Shown: positions 48,611 to 59,569, counted from the first letter of the stretch. The stretch: DNA of 64,000 bases from Acidovorax sp. KKS102 (GCF_000302535.1 NC_018708.1:372001-436000), one strand, 5' to 3'. Notes: generated by a model from the letters alone, not told the origin. A program made the numbers and translations.

Positions 48611-49153
48611 ATGGCTGAACTCGCCACCATTGCCCGCCCTTACGCCGATGCCTTGTTCAAGGCTGCCACTGCGGGCGCGGGCGTCGATCTGGGCAGCACT
48701 GCTGCCTGGATGGACGAACTGGCGGCGATTGCCGCCAACCCCCAGCTGCGTCAGTTGGCGGACAACCCCAAGGTGACGGCAGACCAGGTGTTCGCCGTAT
48801 TCACCGGGGTCGCCCGCTCGGCCCTGCCGGATATGGCCAAAAATTTCCTGCGCACAGTCATCGACAACGGACGCATCGATGCGCTCCCGGAAGTGGCTGC
48901 GCAGTTTCGTGCCCTCGTGAATCGTCGCAACGGCTCCTCGGATGCCGTCGTGTACAGCGCATTTCCAATGGACAGTGCTGCACTGTCCGAGGTCAGCGCA
49001 GCGCTGGAAAAGCGCTTCGGCCGCAAGCTCAATCTCGCTGTACAGCTGGATGAGTCCCTGATCGGTGGTATTCGCGTAGTGGTGGGTGACGAGGTGCTGG
49101 ACACTTCGGTCAAGGCCCGTCTTGAACAAATGAAAGCGGCCCTCGTTGCGTAA
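48611..49153 (+). CDS. atpH: ATP synthase subunit delta
   Basis: The 180-residue protein caps the F1 head and holds the stator. Family segments: A-R-P-Y-A-D-A-L-F at the start and [14 protein letters not shown] near the C-terminus. Confidence 0.96.
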   Translation: MAELATIARPYADALFKAATAGAGVDLGSTAAWMDELAAIAANPQLRQLADNPKVTADQVFAVFTGVARSALPDMAKNFLRTVIDNGRIDALPEVAAQFRALVNRRNGSSDAVVYSAFPMDSAALSEVSAALEKRFGRKLNLAVQLDESLIGGIRVVVGDEVLDTSVKARLEQMKAALVA

Positions 49154-49195
49154 CGCGCGACGAGGACAGCGAACCAAAGAAAGAAGGAAAGAGTC

Positions 49196-50749
49196 ATGCA
49201 ACTCAATCCCGCAGAAATTTCTGAACTCATCAAGAGCCGCATCGAAGGTCTGGCCGCCAGCAGCGATATCCGCAACCAGGGTACCGTGGTGTCCGTGTCC
49301 GACGGTATCGTGCGCGTTCATGGCCTGTCGGACGTGATGCAGGGCGAAATGCTCGAGTTTCCCGCGACCAAGGACGGCCAGCCTTCCTACGGTCTGGCGC
49401 TGAACCTCGAGCGCGACTCCGTCGGCGCCGTGATTTTGGGCGAGTACGAGCACATCTCCGAAGGCGACACCGTCAAGTGCACGGGCCGTATTCTGGAAGT
49501 GCCCGTGGGCCCCGAACTGGTCGGCCGCGTGGTGAATGCCCTGGGTCAGCCGATCGACGGCAAGGGCCCTATCAACGCCAAGCTCACCGACGTGATCGAA
49601 AAGGTCGCTCCCGGTGTGATCGCCCGTAAGTCTGTGGACCAGCCTCTGCAGACCGGCCTGAAGTCCATCGACTCGATGGTGCCCGTGGGCCGTGGCCAGC
49701 GCGAGCTGATCATCGGTGACCGCCAGACCGGCAAGACCGCCGTGGCCATCGACGCCATCATCGCCCAGAAGGGCCAAGGCGTGACCTGTATCTACGTCGC
49801 CATCGGTCAGAAGGCATCGTCGATCAAGAACGTCGTGCGCGCTCTGGAACAAGCCGGTGCCATGGAGTACACGATTGTGGTGGCCGCATCGGCTTCCGAA
49901 TCGGCTGCCATGCAGTACGTGTCGGCCTACTCGGGTTGCACGATGGGCGAATACTTCCGCGACCGCGGCCAAGACGCCCTGATCGTGTACGACGACCTGT
50001 CCAAGCAAGCCGTGGCCTACCGCCAAGTGTCGCTGCTGCTGCGTCGCCCACCAGGTCGAGAAGCCTATCCTGGCGACGTGTTCTATCTGCACAGCCGTCT
50101 GCTCGAACGCGCAGCCCGCGTGAACGCCGACTACGTCGAAGCCTTCACCAAGGGTGAAGTCAAGGGCAAGACCGGTTCGCTGACCGCACTGCCGATCATC
50201 GAAACGCAAGCTGGCGACGTGTCCGCTTTCGTGCCTACCAACGTGATCTCGATCACCGACGGCCAGATCTTCCTGGAAACCAGCCTGTTCAACGCCGGTA
50301 TCCGTCCCGCCATCAACGCCGGTATCTCGGTGTCGCGCGTGGGTGGTGCTGCCCAGACCAAGCTGGTGAAGAACCTGTCCGGCGGTATCCGTACCGACCT
50401 GGCCCAGTACCGTGAACTGGCTGCGTTCGCGCAGTTCGCTTCCGACCTGGACGAAGCCACCCGCAAGCAGCTGGATCGCGGTGCCCGCGTGACCGAACTG
50501 CTGAAGCAGGCACAGTACAGCCCGCTGCCCATCTCCCTGATGGCCGCCACGCTGTTCGCTGTGAACAAGGGCTTCATGGACGATATCGATGTCAAGAAGG
50601 TGCTCGACTTCGAACACGGCCTGCACCAGTTCCTGAAGACCAGCCACGCCGCTTTGCTGGCCAAGCTGGAACAGGCCAAGGCCATGGACAAGGATGCAGA
50701 AGCCGAATTGACCGCAGCGATCGCCGCGTTCAAGAAGTCGTTCGCTTAA
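49196..50749 (+). CDS. atpA: ATP synthase subunit alpha
   Basis: The 517-residue non-catalytic nucleotide-binding subunit has the P-loop G-D-R-Q-T-G-K-T (about 170-177). Its catalytic Arg finger lies in the S-x-S-R-V-G-G segment. Length is normal. Confidence 0.97.
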   Translation: MQLNPAEISELIKSRIEGLAASSDIRNQGTVVSVSDGIVRVHGLSDVMQGEMLEFPATKDGQPSYGLALNLERDSVGAVILGEYEHISEGDTVKCTGRILEVPVGPELVGRVVNALGQPIDGKGPINAKLTDVIEKVAPGVIARKSVDQPLQTGLKSIDSMVPVGRGQRELIIGDRQTGKTAVAIDAIIAQKGQGVTCIYVAIGQKASSIKNVVRALEQAGAMEYTIVVAASASESAAMQYVSAYSGCTMGEYFRDRGQDALIVYDDLSKQAVAYRQVSLLLRRPPGREAYPGDVFYLHSRLLERAARVNADYVEAFTKGEVKGKTGSLTALPIIETQAGDVSAFVPTNVISITDGQIFLETSLFNAGIRPAINAGISVSRVGGAAQTKLVKNLSGGIRTDLAQYRELAAFAQFASDLDEATRKQLDRGARVTELLKQAQYSPLPISLMAATLFAVNKGFMDDIDVKKVLDFEHGLHQFLKTSHAALLAKLEQAKAMDKDAEAELTAAIAAFKKSFA

Positions 50750-50767
50750 ACCGGACGAGGAGCCATC

Positions 50768-51634
50768 ATGGCAGCAGGCAAGGAAATACGCGGCAAGATC
50801 AAATCGGTGGAAAACACCAAGAAGATCACCAAAGCCATGGAAATGGTGGCCGCATCCAAAATGCGCAAGGCGCAGGACCGGATGCGGGCTGCCCGCCCAT
50901 ACAGCGAGAAGATCCGCAACATTGCAGCCAACCTCGGCAAGGCCAATCCGGAGTACGTGCACCCGTTCATGAAGGTGAACGATGTCAAGACCGCTGGTGT
51001 GATCGTCATCACCACGGACAAGGGCCTGTGCGGCGGCATGAACACCAACGTGTTGCGTGCCGTGACGACCAAGCTGCGTGAGCTGCAAGGTGCTGGTGTC
51101 TCGACCGAAGCCGTGGCGATTGGCAACAAGGGCCTGGGTTTCCTGAACCGTGTGGGCGCCAAGGTGGTTTCGCACGTGACGGGCCTGGGCGACACCCCCC
51201 ACCTGGACAAGCTAATCGGCCCGGTGAAGGTGCTGCTCGATGCATACGCAGAAGGCAAGATCAACGCGGTGTACCTGAGCTACACCAAGTTCATCAACAC
51301 CATGAAGCAGGAATCGGTGGTGGAGCAGCTGCTCCCCCTGTCCTCCGAGCAGATGCAGGCTGAGAAGACGGAACACGGCTGGGACTACATCTATGAGCCC
51401 GATGCGCAAAGCGTCATCGACGAGCTGCTGGTCCGTTATGTCGAGTCCCTGATTTACCAGGCGGTTGCGGAAAACATGGCGTCCGAGCAGTCGGCACGCA
51501 TGGTGGCCATGAAGGCCGCCACCGACAACGCCGGCAGCGTCATTGGCGAGTTGAAGCTGGTCTACAACAAGACGCGCCAGGCAGCGATCACGAAAGAACT
51601 TTCGGAAATCGTGGCTGGCGCCGCTGCTGTGTAA
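50768..51634 (+). CDS. atpG: ATP synthase subunit gamma
   Basis: The 288-residue central shaft starts [14 protein letters not shown] and ends with the conserved [14 protein letters not shown] coiled coil. GAGGAG precedes ATG. Confidence 0.97.
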   Translation: MAAGKEIRGKIKSVENTKKITKAMEMVAASKMRKAQDRMRAARPYSEKIRNIAANLGKANPEYVHPFMKVNDVKTAGVIVITTDKGLCGGMNTNVLRAVTTKLRELQGAGVSTEAVAIGNKGLGFLNRVGAKVVSHVTGLGDTPHLDKLIGPVKVLLDAYAEGKINAVYLSYTKFINTMKQESVVEQLLPLSSEQMQAEKTEHGWDYIYEPDAQSVIDELLVRYVESLIYQAVAENMASEQSARMVAMKAATDNAGSVIGELKLVYNKTRQAAITKELSEIVAGAAAV

Positions 51635-53074
<1,440 letters not shown>

Positions 53075-53149
53075 TGAGCCGTCGGCCGGGCAGCCCGTGG
53101 CGATCCGGCCTTCTGCAATCAAGCAACCCACCTTTTCCTAGGAGCAATG

Positions 53150-53566
53150 ATGAACACCATCCACGTTGATGTGGTCAGTGCCGAAGAGTCCATCTTCTCC
53201 GGTGAAGCGCGCTTTGTCGCTCTGCCTGGCGAAGCTGGCGAGTTGGGCATCTACCCCCGCCACACCCCGCTGATCACCCGCATCAAGCCGGGCTCGGTGC
53301 GCATCGAAATGGCTGACGGTGGCGAAGAGTTCGTTTTCGTGGCCGGTGGCATTCTGGAAGTGCAACCCAACTGCGTGACCGTGTTGTCGGACACCGCCAT
53401 CCGTGGCAAGGATCTGGACGACGAGAAGGCCAACGCGGCCAAGTCTGCAGCCGAAGAAGCGCTCAAGAACGCCAAGAGCGACATCGATCTGGCCAAGGCC
53501 CAGTCCGAGCTGGCCGTCATGGCTGCCCAGATTGCCGCACTGCGCAAGTTCCGCCAGAAGAAGTAA
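53150..53566 (+). CDS. atpC: ATP synthase subunit epsilon
   Basis: The 138-residue protein has the N-terminal beta domain ([10 protein letters not shown]) and a C-terminal helical pair that can inhibit hydrolysis. Two adjacent ATGs exist; 53150 is better placed after AGGAG. It is the last atp gene, before a strong terminator. Confidence 0.95.
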   Translation: MNTIHVDVVSAEESIFSGEARFVALPGEAGELGIYPRHTPLITRIKPGSVRIEMADGGEEFVFVAGGILEVQPNCVTVLSDTAIRGKDLDDEKANAAKSAAEEALKNAKSDIDLAKAQSELAVMAAQIAALRKFRQKK

Positions 53567-53591
53567 GCTTTCGCGAGCACTCTGGTGCGGC

Positions 53592-53620
53592 AAAAAAACC
53601 CGGCATTGCCGGGTTTTTTT
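53592..53620. terminator. Bidirectional terminator after atpC
   Basis: AAAAAAACCCGGC, loop ATT, GCCGGGTTTTTTT: perfect stem with A and T runs on both sides, 25 bp after the atpC stop. Confidence 0.92.
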
Positions 53621-53656
53621 GTTTCTGTCGCGGTGACAACGCTCCAGACGTACACC

Positions 53657-53689
53657 GCCATACTCCTATAAGCGGAGGCGCAGTATGGC
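53657..53689. other. Long hairpin in a gene-free gap between two terminators
   Basis: GCCATACT pairs with AGTATGGC (8 bp), enclosing a 17-nt loop with an inner CCT/AGG pairing. It lies in the 154-bp gap 53621-53774, which has a terminator on each side and no plausible gene. Confidence 0.45.
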
Positions 53690-53774
53690 CTATCGACGGC
53701 GTAGCAACTCACCAGCAATGGCCTCTGCGAAGCTGGTCACTTGATCTCCGCTCCAAAAGGCTTACGCACAAACA

Positions 53775-53810
53775 AAAAGGCCGGGGCCCTTCACAGGGCC
53801 CCGGCCTTTT
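53775..53810. terminator. Terminator of the small secreted protein genes
   Basis: AAAAGGCCGGGGCCCT, loop TCAC, AGGGCCCCGGCCTTTT: a perfect 16-bp stem, T-tailed on both strands. It lies 57 bp beyond the stop at 53868 on the minus strand. Confidence 0.92.
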
Positions 53811-53867
53811 GCATTTGCACAGCTCTTTCACGAAGCCCCCATGCCGTGCGCACGGGGCCTGTGGCAA

Positions 53868-54164
53868 TTACATCGCGTTGCCGATTTCGCCCGAAGAGAT
53901 CTGGCCCGTGCGCAGGGCTTCAGCAGCCTGGGCACGCACAGCAGCGCGGTCAGCGGTGGACTTGTAGGTCACCACACGCGAACCAGCAGGCTCTTGGCTG
54001 CGGGTTTGTGCCACGGTAGCGGCTTCAGCAGCCACTTCAGCACGGGTGCGGTTGGTTTCGAACTTGGTGGCGAACTGCGAAGCATCGGCTTCGTCAGCGT
54101 GGGCACCAAAAGCGGCGAAAGCGGCAACAGCAGCAACGGACAGGAAACGGACAGACTTGTTCAT
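53868..54164 (-). CDS. Small secreted Ala-rich protein, copy 2
   Basis: The 98-residue protein has a signal peptide (cleavage after A-H-A). The mature part D-E-A-D-A-S-Q-F-A-T-K-F-E-T-N-R-T-R-A-E-V is nearly identical to that of its neighbour. It should be helical and periplasmic or secreted. I recall similar small Comamonadaceae proteins annotated as DUF4148-like or as 'helicase SNF2', which I believe is a misannotation. Function unknown. Confidence 0.8.
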   Translation of the reverse strand: MNKSVRFLSVAAVAAFAAFGAHADEADASQFATKFETNRTRAEVAAEAATVAQTRSQEPAGSRVVTYKSTADRAAVRAQAAEALRTGQISSGEIGNAM

Positions 54165-54225
54165 GGTGAAACTCCGGAAAATCTGAAAAAGAGGGACTTG
54201 GGTACTGAGAGATACGGCGCAACCA

Positions 54226-54246
54226 GGGCGGCAGATTCAGCCGCCC
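54226..54246 (-). terminator. Hairpin between the two small-protein genes
   Basis: GGGCGGC, loop of 7, GCCGCCC: perfect 7-bp stem just after the stop of copy 1 on the minus strand. No T run, so it may give a processing site or partial terminator, tuning the ratio of the two proteins. Confidence 0.45.
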
Positions 54247-54254
54247 CGGGTCAA

Positions 54255-54542
54255 TCAGCCGCGCTCACCCGAAGAAATCTGGCCGGTACGCACAGCTTCA
54301 GCAGCCTGGGCACGCACGGCAGCGCGGTCAGCCGTGGACTTGTAAGTCACCACACGCGAACCAGCGGGTTCGATCGAGCGGGTCTGAGCCACGGTAGCGG
54401 CTTCGGCTTGCACTTCAGCGCGGGTGCGGTTGGTTTCAAACTTGGTGGCGAATTGCGAAGCATCGGCTTCATCAGCCTGGGCACCAAAAGAAGCGAAAGC
54501 GGCGACAGCGGCGATAGACAGGAAACGTGCGGTGTTGTTCAT
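54255..54542 (-). CDS. Small secreted Ala-rich protein, copy 1
   Basis: The 95-residue protein has a signal peptide (cleavage after A-Q-A) and is about 85% identical by eye to the 98-residue neighbour, with shared D-E-A-D-A-S-Q-F-A-T-K-F and S-T-A-D-R-A-A-V-R-A-Q-A-A-E-A. The pair is a recent tandem duplication. Conserved codons for the mature part show selection for protein. The upstream 190 bp contain a TGTTCCAGTATTGGAAACA palindrome. Function unknown. Confidence 0.8.
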   Translation of the reverse strand: MNNTARFLSIAAVAAFASFGAQADEADASQFATKFETNRTRAEVQAEAATVAQTRSIEPAGSRVVTYKSTADRAAVRAQAAEAVRTGQISSGERG

Positions 54543-55090
54543 GATGAAAAATCCTTGAAGTTAAAGAAGCGGCTCAAAAAAACCGGGACAAAGCGCCAAA
54601 AACAAAGAAAGCTGCCTGGGACCGGGTTCGGTGAGTCGCCTTGCGGGTTCGGCTCATCGATGGGATGAACTGTACGCCGGTGGGGTGCAGAGAAAAACCA
54701 CCGGGTCGCGAACTAACTGTTCCAGTATTGGAAACAATGAAGATGGGATGAGGGCCAGTCCGTTGGCTTGGGGCACTGGTTCGGTCGGAGATAGTTACCT
54801 GCTGATGGATAACCCGGATACATATTCAGGACGGTTGCAGGGTTGCAGGGCTGTAGAGCCGAAGGCGTGTGACGGGCGCACCTGCGAAGAGTCAGCGGGT
54901 TAGCTCCGCAATGTGGCCTGCTGGGGCTGGATGTGGGGTGTTCAATTCAATGCCCATGGAAAGCAGTTTGCGGCTGAACTGCACGTGTCGTCTGGCTGAG
55001 CTGCAGCCCGCCCATACACACAATGGCTGCCCTCTGGGCGCTCTGATTCGCGTCGCGTTGTAGATGCTCGGGATGGCCGCCAGCCGGTAT
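54543..55090. other. 548-bp non-coding region upstream of the small secreted proteins
   Basis: Open frames here (for example 54631-54903, +) lack family features and ribosome binding sites. The region probably holds the promoter of the small-protein pair on the minus strand and the end of the TPM operon. The only structured signal is the near-palindrome at 54718-54736. Confidence 0.5.
54718..54736. promoter_or_regulatory. Near-palindrome TGTTCCA...TGGAAACA, possible regulator site
   Basis: TGTTCCAGTATTGGAAACA: arms TGTTCCA and TGGA(A)ACA around GTAT, resembling LysR- or similar operator symmetry. It lies about 175 bp upstream of the small secreted protein gene at 54542. Confidence 0.4.
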
Positions 55091-55633
55091 TCAGCGCACG
55101 ACCGGCGCGTCGGGTAGCTCGTTGACGGAAGGCGAATCGGTGGCGCGCGGAAAGTGCTCCACCAGCAGGGCACCTACCGCGCCCACGGCCTGTGCCAGGC
55201 CTTCTTCGTAGTGGCCTTGCTGAAACTGGGCCGACATCTTCGTCGCCATCTCCTGCCATGCGGTGGGTGGGACATGCCGTGCCAAGCCCCGGTCGGCCAC
55301 GATCTCGAACGCATGTTCCGGCATCAGCAGGTAGATCAGCACGCCGTTGTTGTGTTCGGTGTCCCACACGCGGTGTTTGCTGAACAGCATCAGCGCGCGT
55401 TCGCGTGCATTGGCGTGACGGCGCAGGTAGCTCCAGGGGAGCCCCGCTTCCGCCACGATGCGAATCTGCCCGGTGTGCTGCCGCTCGCTGGCAGCGACCT
55501 GCGCGCCGAGGCGCTGCAGTGCTTGCAACGGGATGGCGGATCGGCCGAAGGCGTCGTGCCAGCGATGGTGGACGAGCCTCCAGATGGAACGCCATAGCGT
55601 GTGCGTTGGTTGCCCGCTGTTCTCAACACCCAT
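55091..55633 (-). CDS. TPM domain protein, soluble
   Basis: The 180-residue protein has a TPM (phosphatase-like) domain in residues 45-150 (H-T-G-Q-I-R-I-V-A-E, R-A-L-M-L-F, N-N-G-V-L-I-Y). No signal peptide is seen. Its ATG overlaps the TPM membrane protein stop (TGATG). With LemA and the larger TPM protein it forms a three-gene operon common in proteobacteria; role unknown. Confidence 0.82.
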   Translation of the reverse strand: MGVENSGQPTHTLWRSIWRLVHHRWHDAFGRSAIPLQALQRLGAQVAASERQHTGQIRIVAEAGLPWSYLRRHANARERALMLFSKHRVWDTEHNNGVLIYLLMPEHAFEIVADRGLARHVPPTAWQEMATKMSAQFQQGHYEEGLAQAVGAVGALLVEHFPRATDSPSVNELPDAPVVR

Positions 55634-56553
55634 CACCAGTCCCCCGATGCACCGCCGCCACCAAAATCGCCCCCGCCGCCCGAACTGAAGCCGCCGCTGT
55701 CACCGCTGCTGCTGAATCCGCCCGAGCTGCCGCTGCTCCAGCCCCCGGAACCTCCGCCGCCATGCCCCAGGCTGATAGGGCCGCTGCTGCCACCGAAAAG
55801 CCAGGTGTAGAGCAGCGCAATCACGCCCGCGCCCACCGACAGCAGCAGGCTGGAGGTGAACACAAACGCCAGGGCGCCTACGCCGCCTCCTACCGCCAGT
55901 CCGCCCAGCGCAGCCCCCAGGAGGCTGCGAGCCAACGGGCCGGCCACCATGACGCCAAAGAACAGGAAGATGGCAAAGTCCGTCCAGTCGAACAGACCAT
56001 GACTGCTGCCGCCGGCGGCAGGAGAGGGTGCCTCAGTCGGGGCGGGCAGGGCTTCGCCCGCGATGCGCGCGCCGATCTGCGTGATCGCTGCACCAAGGCC
56101 TCCCGCAAAGTCGCCTTGCTGAAAGCGGGGCTTCATCGCGCCGTCGATGATGCGCGCTGCTGCGATGTCGGGGATGGCGCCTTCCAGCGATTTGGCGACC
56201 TCAATGCGCATCTTGCGGTCGTTCTTGGCGACCACCACCAGCACACCGTCACCCACGTCGCGGCGCCCGATCTTCCACTGGTTGCCGACGCGGTTGGCAT
56301 AGGCGGCGATATCTTCCGGTGCCGTGGTGGGCACCATCAGCACCACGACTTGCGAGCCGCGCGATTTTTCGAGCGCAACCAACTGGCCCTCCAGCGCCTG
56401 AATGTCATTGGCGCTGAGCGTGCCTGTCTGATCCATGACGTGGCCGGTCAGCGGGGGCACCGCCAGCGGCTGCGATTGGGCCCAGCCAAAGACGGGCCAT
56501 GAAGCTATCAAAAATATAGCTATCAGGGCATGTCGAATGGGCGCTAGCAGCAT
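55633..56553 (-). CDS. TPM domain membrane protein (YgcG-like)
   Basis: The 306-residue protein has a signal peptide (residues 1-26), a periplasmic TPM domain (about 35-160, V-M-D-Q-T-G-T-L, then V-V-V-L-M-V-P-T), two or three membrane helices (about 190-260) and a Gly/Ser-rich tail ending D-F-G-G-G-G-A-S-G-D-W. The TPM fold is also seen in photosystem II repair phosphatases. The signal peptide core is encoded by an antisense copy of the dispersed repeat. Confidence 0.85.
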   Translation of the reverse strand: MLLAPIRHALIAIFLIASWPVFGWAQSQPLAVPPLTGHVMDQTGTLSANDIQALEGQLVALEKSRGSQVVVLMVPTTAPEDIAAYANRVGNQWKIGRRDVGDGVLVVVAKNDRKMRIEVAKSLEGAIPDIAAARIIDGAMKPRFQQGDFAGGLGAAITQIGARIAGEALPAPTEAPSPAAGGSSHGLFDWTDFAIFLFFGVMVAGPLARSLLGAALGGLAVGGGVGALAFVFTSSLLLSVGAGVIALLYTWLFGGSSGPISLGHGGGGSGGWSSGSSGGFSSSGDSGGFSSGGGGDFGGGGASGDW

Positions 56554-56562
56554 TTTTGGCTC
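56507..56562 (+). repeat. Dispersed repeat encoding the TPM protein signal peptide
   Basis: AGCTATCAAAAATATAGCTA, TCAGGGCATGTCGAATGGGC, GCTAGCAGCATTTTTG. Antisense to it, the gene reads L-L-A-P-I-R-H-A-L-I-A-I-F-L-I-A-S. Confidence 0.75.
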
Positions 56563-56585
56563 ACATCAGGCCATGCAAGGGGTGT

Positions 56586-57200
56586 TCAGGGTTTGGCCTT
56601 GGATGCGGAGAAGTCCACCGTGGGCGGCACGGCAATCTGGGCCTCGTTGGCCACGGTAAAACTGGGCTTGGGGGCGTAGCTGAAGGCCATGGCTGTGAGG
56701 TTGGTGGGGAAGCTGCGGGCCAGCACGTTGTACTCCTGCACCGTCTGGATGTAGCGGTTGCGGGCCACGGTGATGCGGTTTTCGGTGCCTTCCAGCGTCA
56801 CCCGCAGGTCGCGAAAGCCCTGGTTGGCCTGCAGGGTGGGGTAGCGCTCGGACACGACCATCAGGCGCGACAAGGCGCTGGACAACTCGCCCTGGGCCTG
56901 CTGGAACTTGCTGAAAGCCTCGGGGTTGTTCAGGGTTTCGGGGGTGACCTGGATGGCGGTGGCCTTGGCACGGGCCTCGACCACCTTGGTCAGTGTTTCT
57001 TGCTCAAAGTTGGCCTCGCCCTTGACGGTGGCGACGATGTTGGGCACCAGGTCGGCACGGCGCTGGTACTGGTTGAGCACTTCGCTCCACGCGGCCTTGG
57101 ACTGCTCGTCCAGGCGCTGGAAGTCGTTGTAACCGCAGCCGCTCAGTGTGAGTGTGGCAGCGAGCAGGGTGAGGAGGGCAAGTAGACGTTGGATCATCAT
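56586..57200 (-). CDS. lemA: LemA family lipoprotein
   Basis: The 204-residue protein has a lipobox L-T-L-S-G-C (Cys22) and the LemA core (L-D-E-Q-S-K-A-A-W-S-E-V, R-R-A-D-L-V-P-N-I-V, F-P-T-N-L-T-A-M-A-F). LemA proteins are helical periplasmic-side membrane proteins of unknown function, often beside TPM proteins as here. ATG 57200 (M-M-I-Q-R) is preferred. Confidence 0.9.
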   Translation of the reverse strand: MMIQRLLALLTLLAATLTLSGCGYNDFQRLDEQSKAAWSEVLNQYQRRADLVPNIVATVKGEANFEQETLTKVVEARAKATAIQVTPETLNNPEAFSKFQQAQGELSSALSRLMVVSERYPTLQANQGFRDLRVTLEGTENRITVARNRYIQTVQEYNVLARSFPTNLTAMAFSYAPKPSFTVANEAQIAVPPTVDFSASKAKP

Positions 57201-57413
57201 GATGGTGGAGTCCGCCGATGGAGAAATGAGATGACTGTGCCAGAAACCGCGATGCGCAAGACAGCAAAATTTGTGGAGGATCTGTCGCAGTGGGGGCACC
57301 TCCAGAGCGCGTACAAAATCGGTACGCAGCAAGGCATTGCACCGCCGCCGCACAATAGCAGCCTCGCGTTGCACCTGTCACGCCATTCCAACCCACTTAC
57401 CCCCTGAATCCAC

Positions 57414-57866
57414 ATGCCCCGCGCCCGATCAAAAGCAGCCACTCTGGGTGGCTCTTCGGATGAAACCGAATCCGCGTTCTATGAGGCGCTGCAGCGCGGT
57501 GACATCGATCTGCTGATGTCGTGCTGGGCAGACGACGACGAGATCGTCTGCGTGCATCCGGGGGGGCCGCGCCTGCTGGGGCCTGCGGCCATCCGTGCCG
57601 CGTTCGAGGCCATGTTCTCGCATGGCACCGTGCGTGCCCGGCCGGCCCAGGTGCACCGCGTGGTGGCACTGTCGAGTGCCGTGCACAGCGTGGTCGAGCA
57701 GGTCGAGGTGATGCTGCCCGATGGCCTGCACCAGGCCGTGGTCATGGCCACCAACGTGTACCACAAGACTCCCGAAGGCTGGCGTTTGGTGGCCCACCAC
57801 GCCAGCCCTGGCGTGGCGCCCGATGCCCAGGTGGATGTGCTGGCGCAGCGCCCCGTTCTGCATTGA
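57414..57866 (+). CDS. SnoaL/NTF2-like protein
   Basis: The 150-residue protein fits the SnoaL_3 / DUF4440 NTF2-like fold (F-Y-E-A-L-Q-R-G-D-I-D-L-L-M, W-A-D-D-D-E-I-V-C-V-H-P-G-G, G-W-R-L-V-A-H-H-A-S). The binding pocket and substrate are unknown. It precedes a YheT-type hydrolase by 67 bp. Confidence 0.85.
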   Translation: MPRARSKAATLGGSSDETESAFYEALQRGDIDLLMSCWADDDEIVCVHPGGPRLLGPAAIRAAFEAMFSHGTVRARPAQVHRVVALSSAVHSVVEQVEVMLPDGLHQAVVMATNVYHKTPEGWRLVAHHASPGVAPDAQVDVLAQRPVLH

Positions 57867-57933
57867 GAGGCTCCTGCGTGAGGATTTTGGGCCCAATTGG
57901 CTGTATGCGCCGACAAAACATACCTTGACAGCT

Positions 57934-58947
57934 ATGAACTACATAGCGCCTCGCTGGCTGCCCGGGGGTCAGTTGCAAACGATCTGGCCCGCGCTGTACG
58001 CGCGCCGGGTGTTCGGCCCGCGTCCTGAGTACCGCCGTGAGCGCTGGGACACCCCCGACGGCGATTTCGTCGACGTGGACTTTCTGCAGGATGGTGTGGT
58101 CGCTGACGCTCCCCGGCCGCTGCTGGTGGTGTTCCACGGCCTGGAAGGCTCGTCGCGCAGCCATTACTGCGAAGCCTTTGCCGACCTGGCCCGCGAGCGC
58201 GGCTGGGCCTGCGCGCTGCCGCACTTTCGGGGGTGCAGTGGGGAGATCAACCGCGCCCCGCGCGCCTACCACTCAGGCGACTACGCCGAGATCGGCTGGA
58301 TGCTGGAGCAACTGCGCGCGCGCCACCAGGGGCCGCTGATGGCGGTAGGGGTGTCACTGGGCGGCAATGCCCTGCTGCGCTGGGCCGCCGAAGTGGGCAC
58401 TGACGCTGAGCGCAGCGCAGATGCGGTGGCGGCCGTGTGCTCTCCCATCGACCTGGCAGCGGGCGGCCATGCCATTGGGCGTGGCTTCAACCGGCTGGTG
58501 TACACGCGCATGTTCATGCGCACTCTGGTGCCCAAGGCACTGCAGAAGCTGGCCCAGCACCCGGGGCTGTTTGACCGGCAGGCGCTGCTGGCCGCGCGGG
58601 ATCTGTACGCGTTCGACAACGTGTTCACAGCGCCGGTCCATGGGTTTCGCAATACCGAGGACTACTGGCTGCGCGCGTCGGCCAAGCCGCTGCTGCACCG
58701 CATCCGCATTCCGGCCCTGGTGGTGAACGCGCGCAACGACCCCTTTGTGCCCGCTGGCAGCCTGCCGGGCGTGCGCGAGGTAGGGCGCCATGTGACGCTC
58801 TGGCAGCCGGCGCACGGCGGGCATGTGGGGTTCCCGCGTGGGTTGCCACCCGGGCATGTGCGCGCCATGCCCGATGCGGTGGGAGGGTGGCTGGCCGAGC
58901 ACAGTGGGGCCCTGGCGCTGCACGGAGCACAATCCGCCCATGGATGA
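57934..58947 (+). CDS. YheT-like alpha/beta hydrolase
   Basis: The 337-residue protein matches the YheT hydrolase family. Conserved parts are P-x-W-L-P-G-G-H/Q-L-Q-T-I-W at the start, H-G-L-E-G-S-S, the nucleophile Ser in G-V-S-L-G-G-N-A-L, and the C-terminal His in H-G-G-H-V-G-F. It is cytoplasmic; substrate unknown. ATG 57934 was chosen as the first codon of the family N-terminus. Its stop overlaps the next gene by 8 bp. Confidence 0.87.
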   Translation: MNYIAPRWLPGGQLQTIWPALYARRVFGPRPEYRRERWDTPDGDFVDVDFLQDGVVADAPRPLLVVFHGLEGSSRSHYCEAFADLARERGWACALPHFRGCSGEINRAPRAYHSGDYAEIGWMLEQLRARHQGPLMAVGVSLGGNALLRWAAEVGTDAERSADAVAAVCSPIDLAAGGHAIGRGFNRLVYTRMFMRTLVPKALQKLAQHPGLFDRQALLAARDLYAFDNVFTAPVHGFRNTEDYWLRASAKPLLHRIRIPALVVNARNDPFVPAGSLPGVREVGRHVTLWQPAHGGHVGFPRGLPPGHVRAMPDAVGGWLAEHSGALALHGAQSAHG

Positions 58948-59488
58948 CATCGTCAAACAGGCACTGGCCAAATGGCCCAACGTGCCCGACTGCTATGGCT
59001 GGCTGGGCCTGGATGCGCGCGGCCACTGGTATCTGCGCGACGACGCCGTGCAGGCGGCGGGCGCGTTTCCGCACAGCAAAGGCACGCTGCTGCAGCACGA
59101 CAAGTTGCTGGCTTTCATCGCGCGCAATTACGAGCATGACGACCAGGGGCAGTGGTTCTTTCAAAACGGCCCCCAGCGCGTGTATGTGGAACTGGAGGCC
59201 ACGCCCTGGGTCTGGCGCCTGCAGCCGCAGGACCTGCGTGCCGTCAGCCACACCGGTCGGGAGGCGTTGGTGCGCCGCTGCCTGCTGGACGAACTGGGCC
59301 GTGTGTACCTGGAGACAGACCTGGGCCTCGGGCTGGTGCACACGCTGGACGTGGCACTGGCTGCAGAGGCGGTGACCGATGGGCGCTGGATGCCCGAGGA
59401 CGTGCAGGCGAAGGACCTGCCGGTGCGCTACGGGTATGTCTGCAGCCCGGGTGCCAGGTCGCAAGCCGGGGCGTCGCGGCCAAACTGA
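58940..59488 (+). CDS. Conserved protein of unknown function
   Basis: The 182-residue protein starts M-D-D-I-V-K-Q-A-L-A-K-W-P-N-V-P-D-C-Y-G-W-L-G-L-D-A, a start I recall from conserved Burkholderiales proteins of unknown function (a DUF family). No signal peptide or catalytic motif was recognised. It overlaps the YheT-like gene by 8 bp, so the two are translated together. Confidence 0.8.
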   Translation: MDDIVKQALAKWPNVPDCYGWLGLDARGHWYLRDDAVQAAGAFPHSKGTLLQHDKLLAFIARNYEHDDQGQWFFQNGPQRVYVELEATPWVWRLQPQDLRAVSHTGREALVRRCLLDELGRVYLETDLGLGLVHTLDVALAAEAVTDGRWMPEDVQAKDLPVRYGYVCSPGARSQAGASRPN

Positions 59489-59569
59489 CGCTCTGCTACA
59501 CGGCCCTCCGCCCTGAGTTGCAGGCACTGACTGCTGCTCATCGCTGAGCGGGATGGGGTCCAAAACGAC

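Noticed and set aside
48575-51202. 875-residue antisense frame over atpH, atpA and atpG
   Set aside because: Same explanation: codon bias of highly expressed genes leaves the opposite strand open.
54631-54903. 90-residue + frame in the non-coding region
   Set aside because: No ribosome binding site, no family match and atypical composition.
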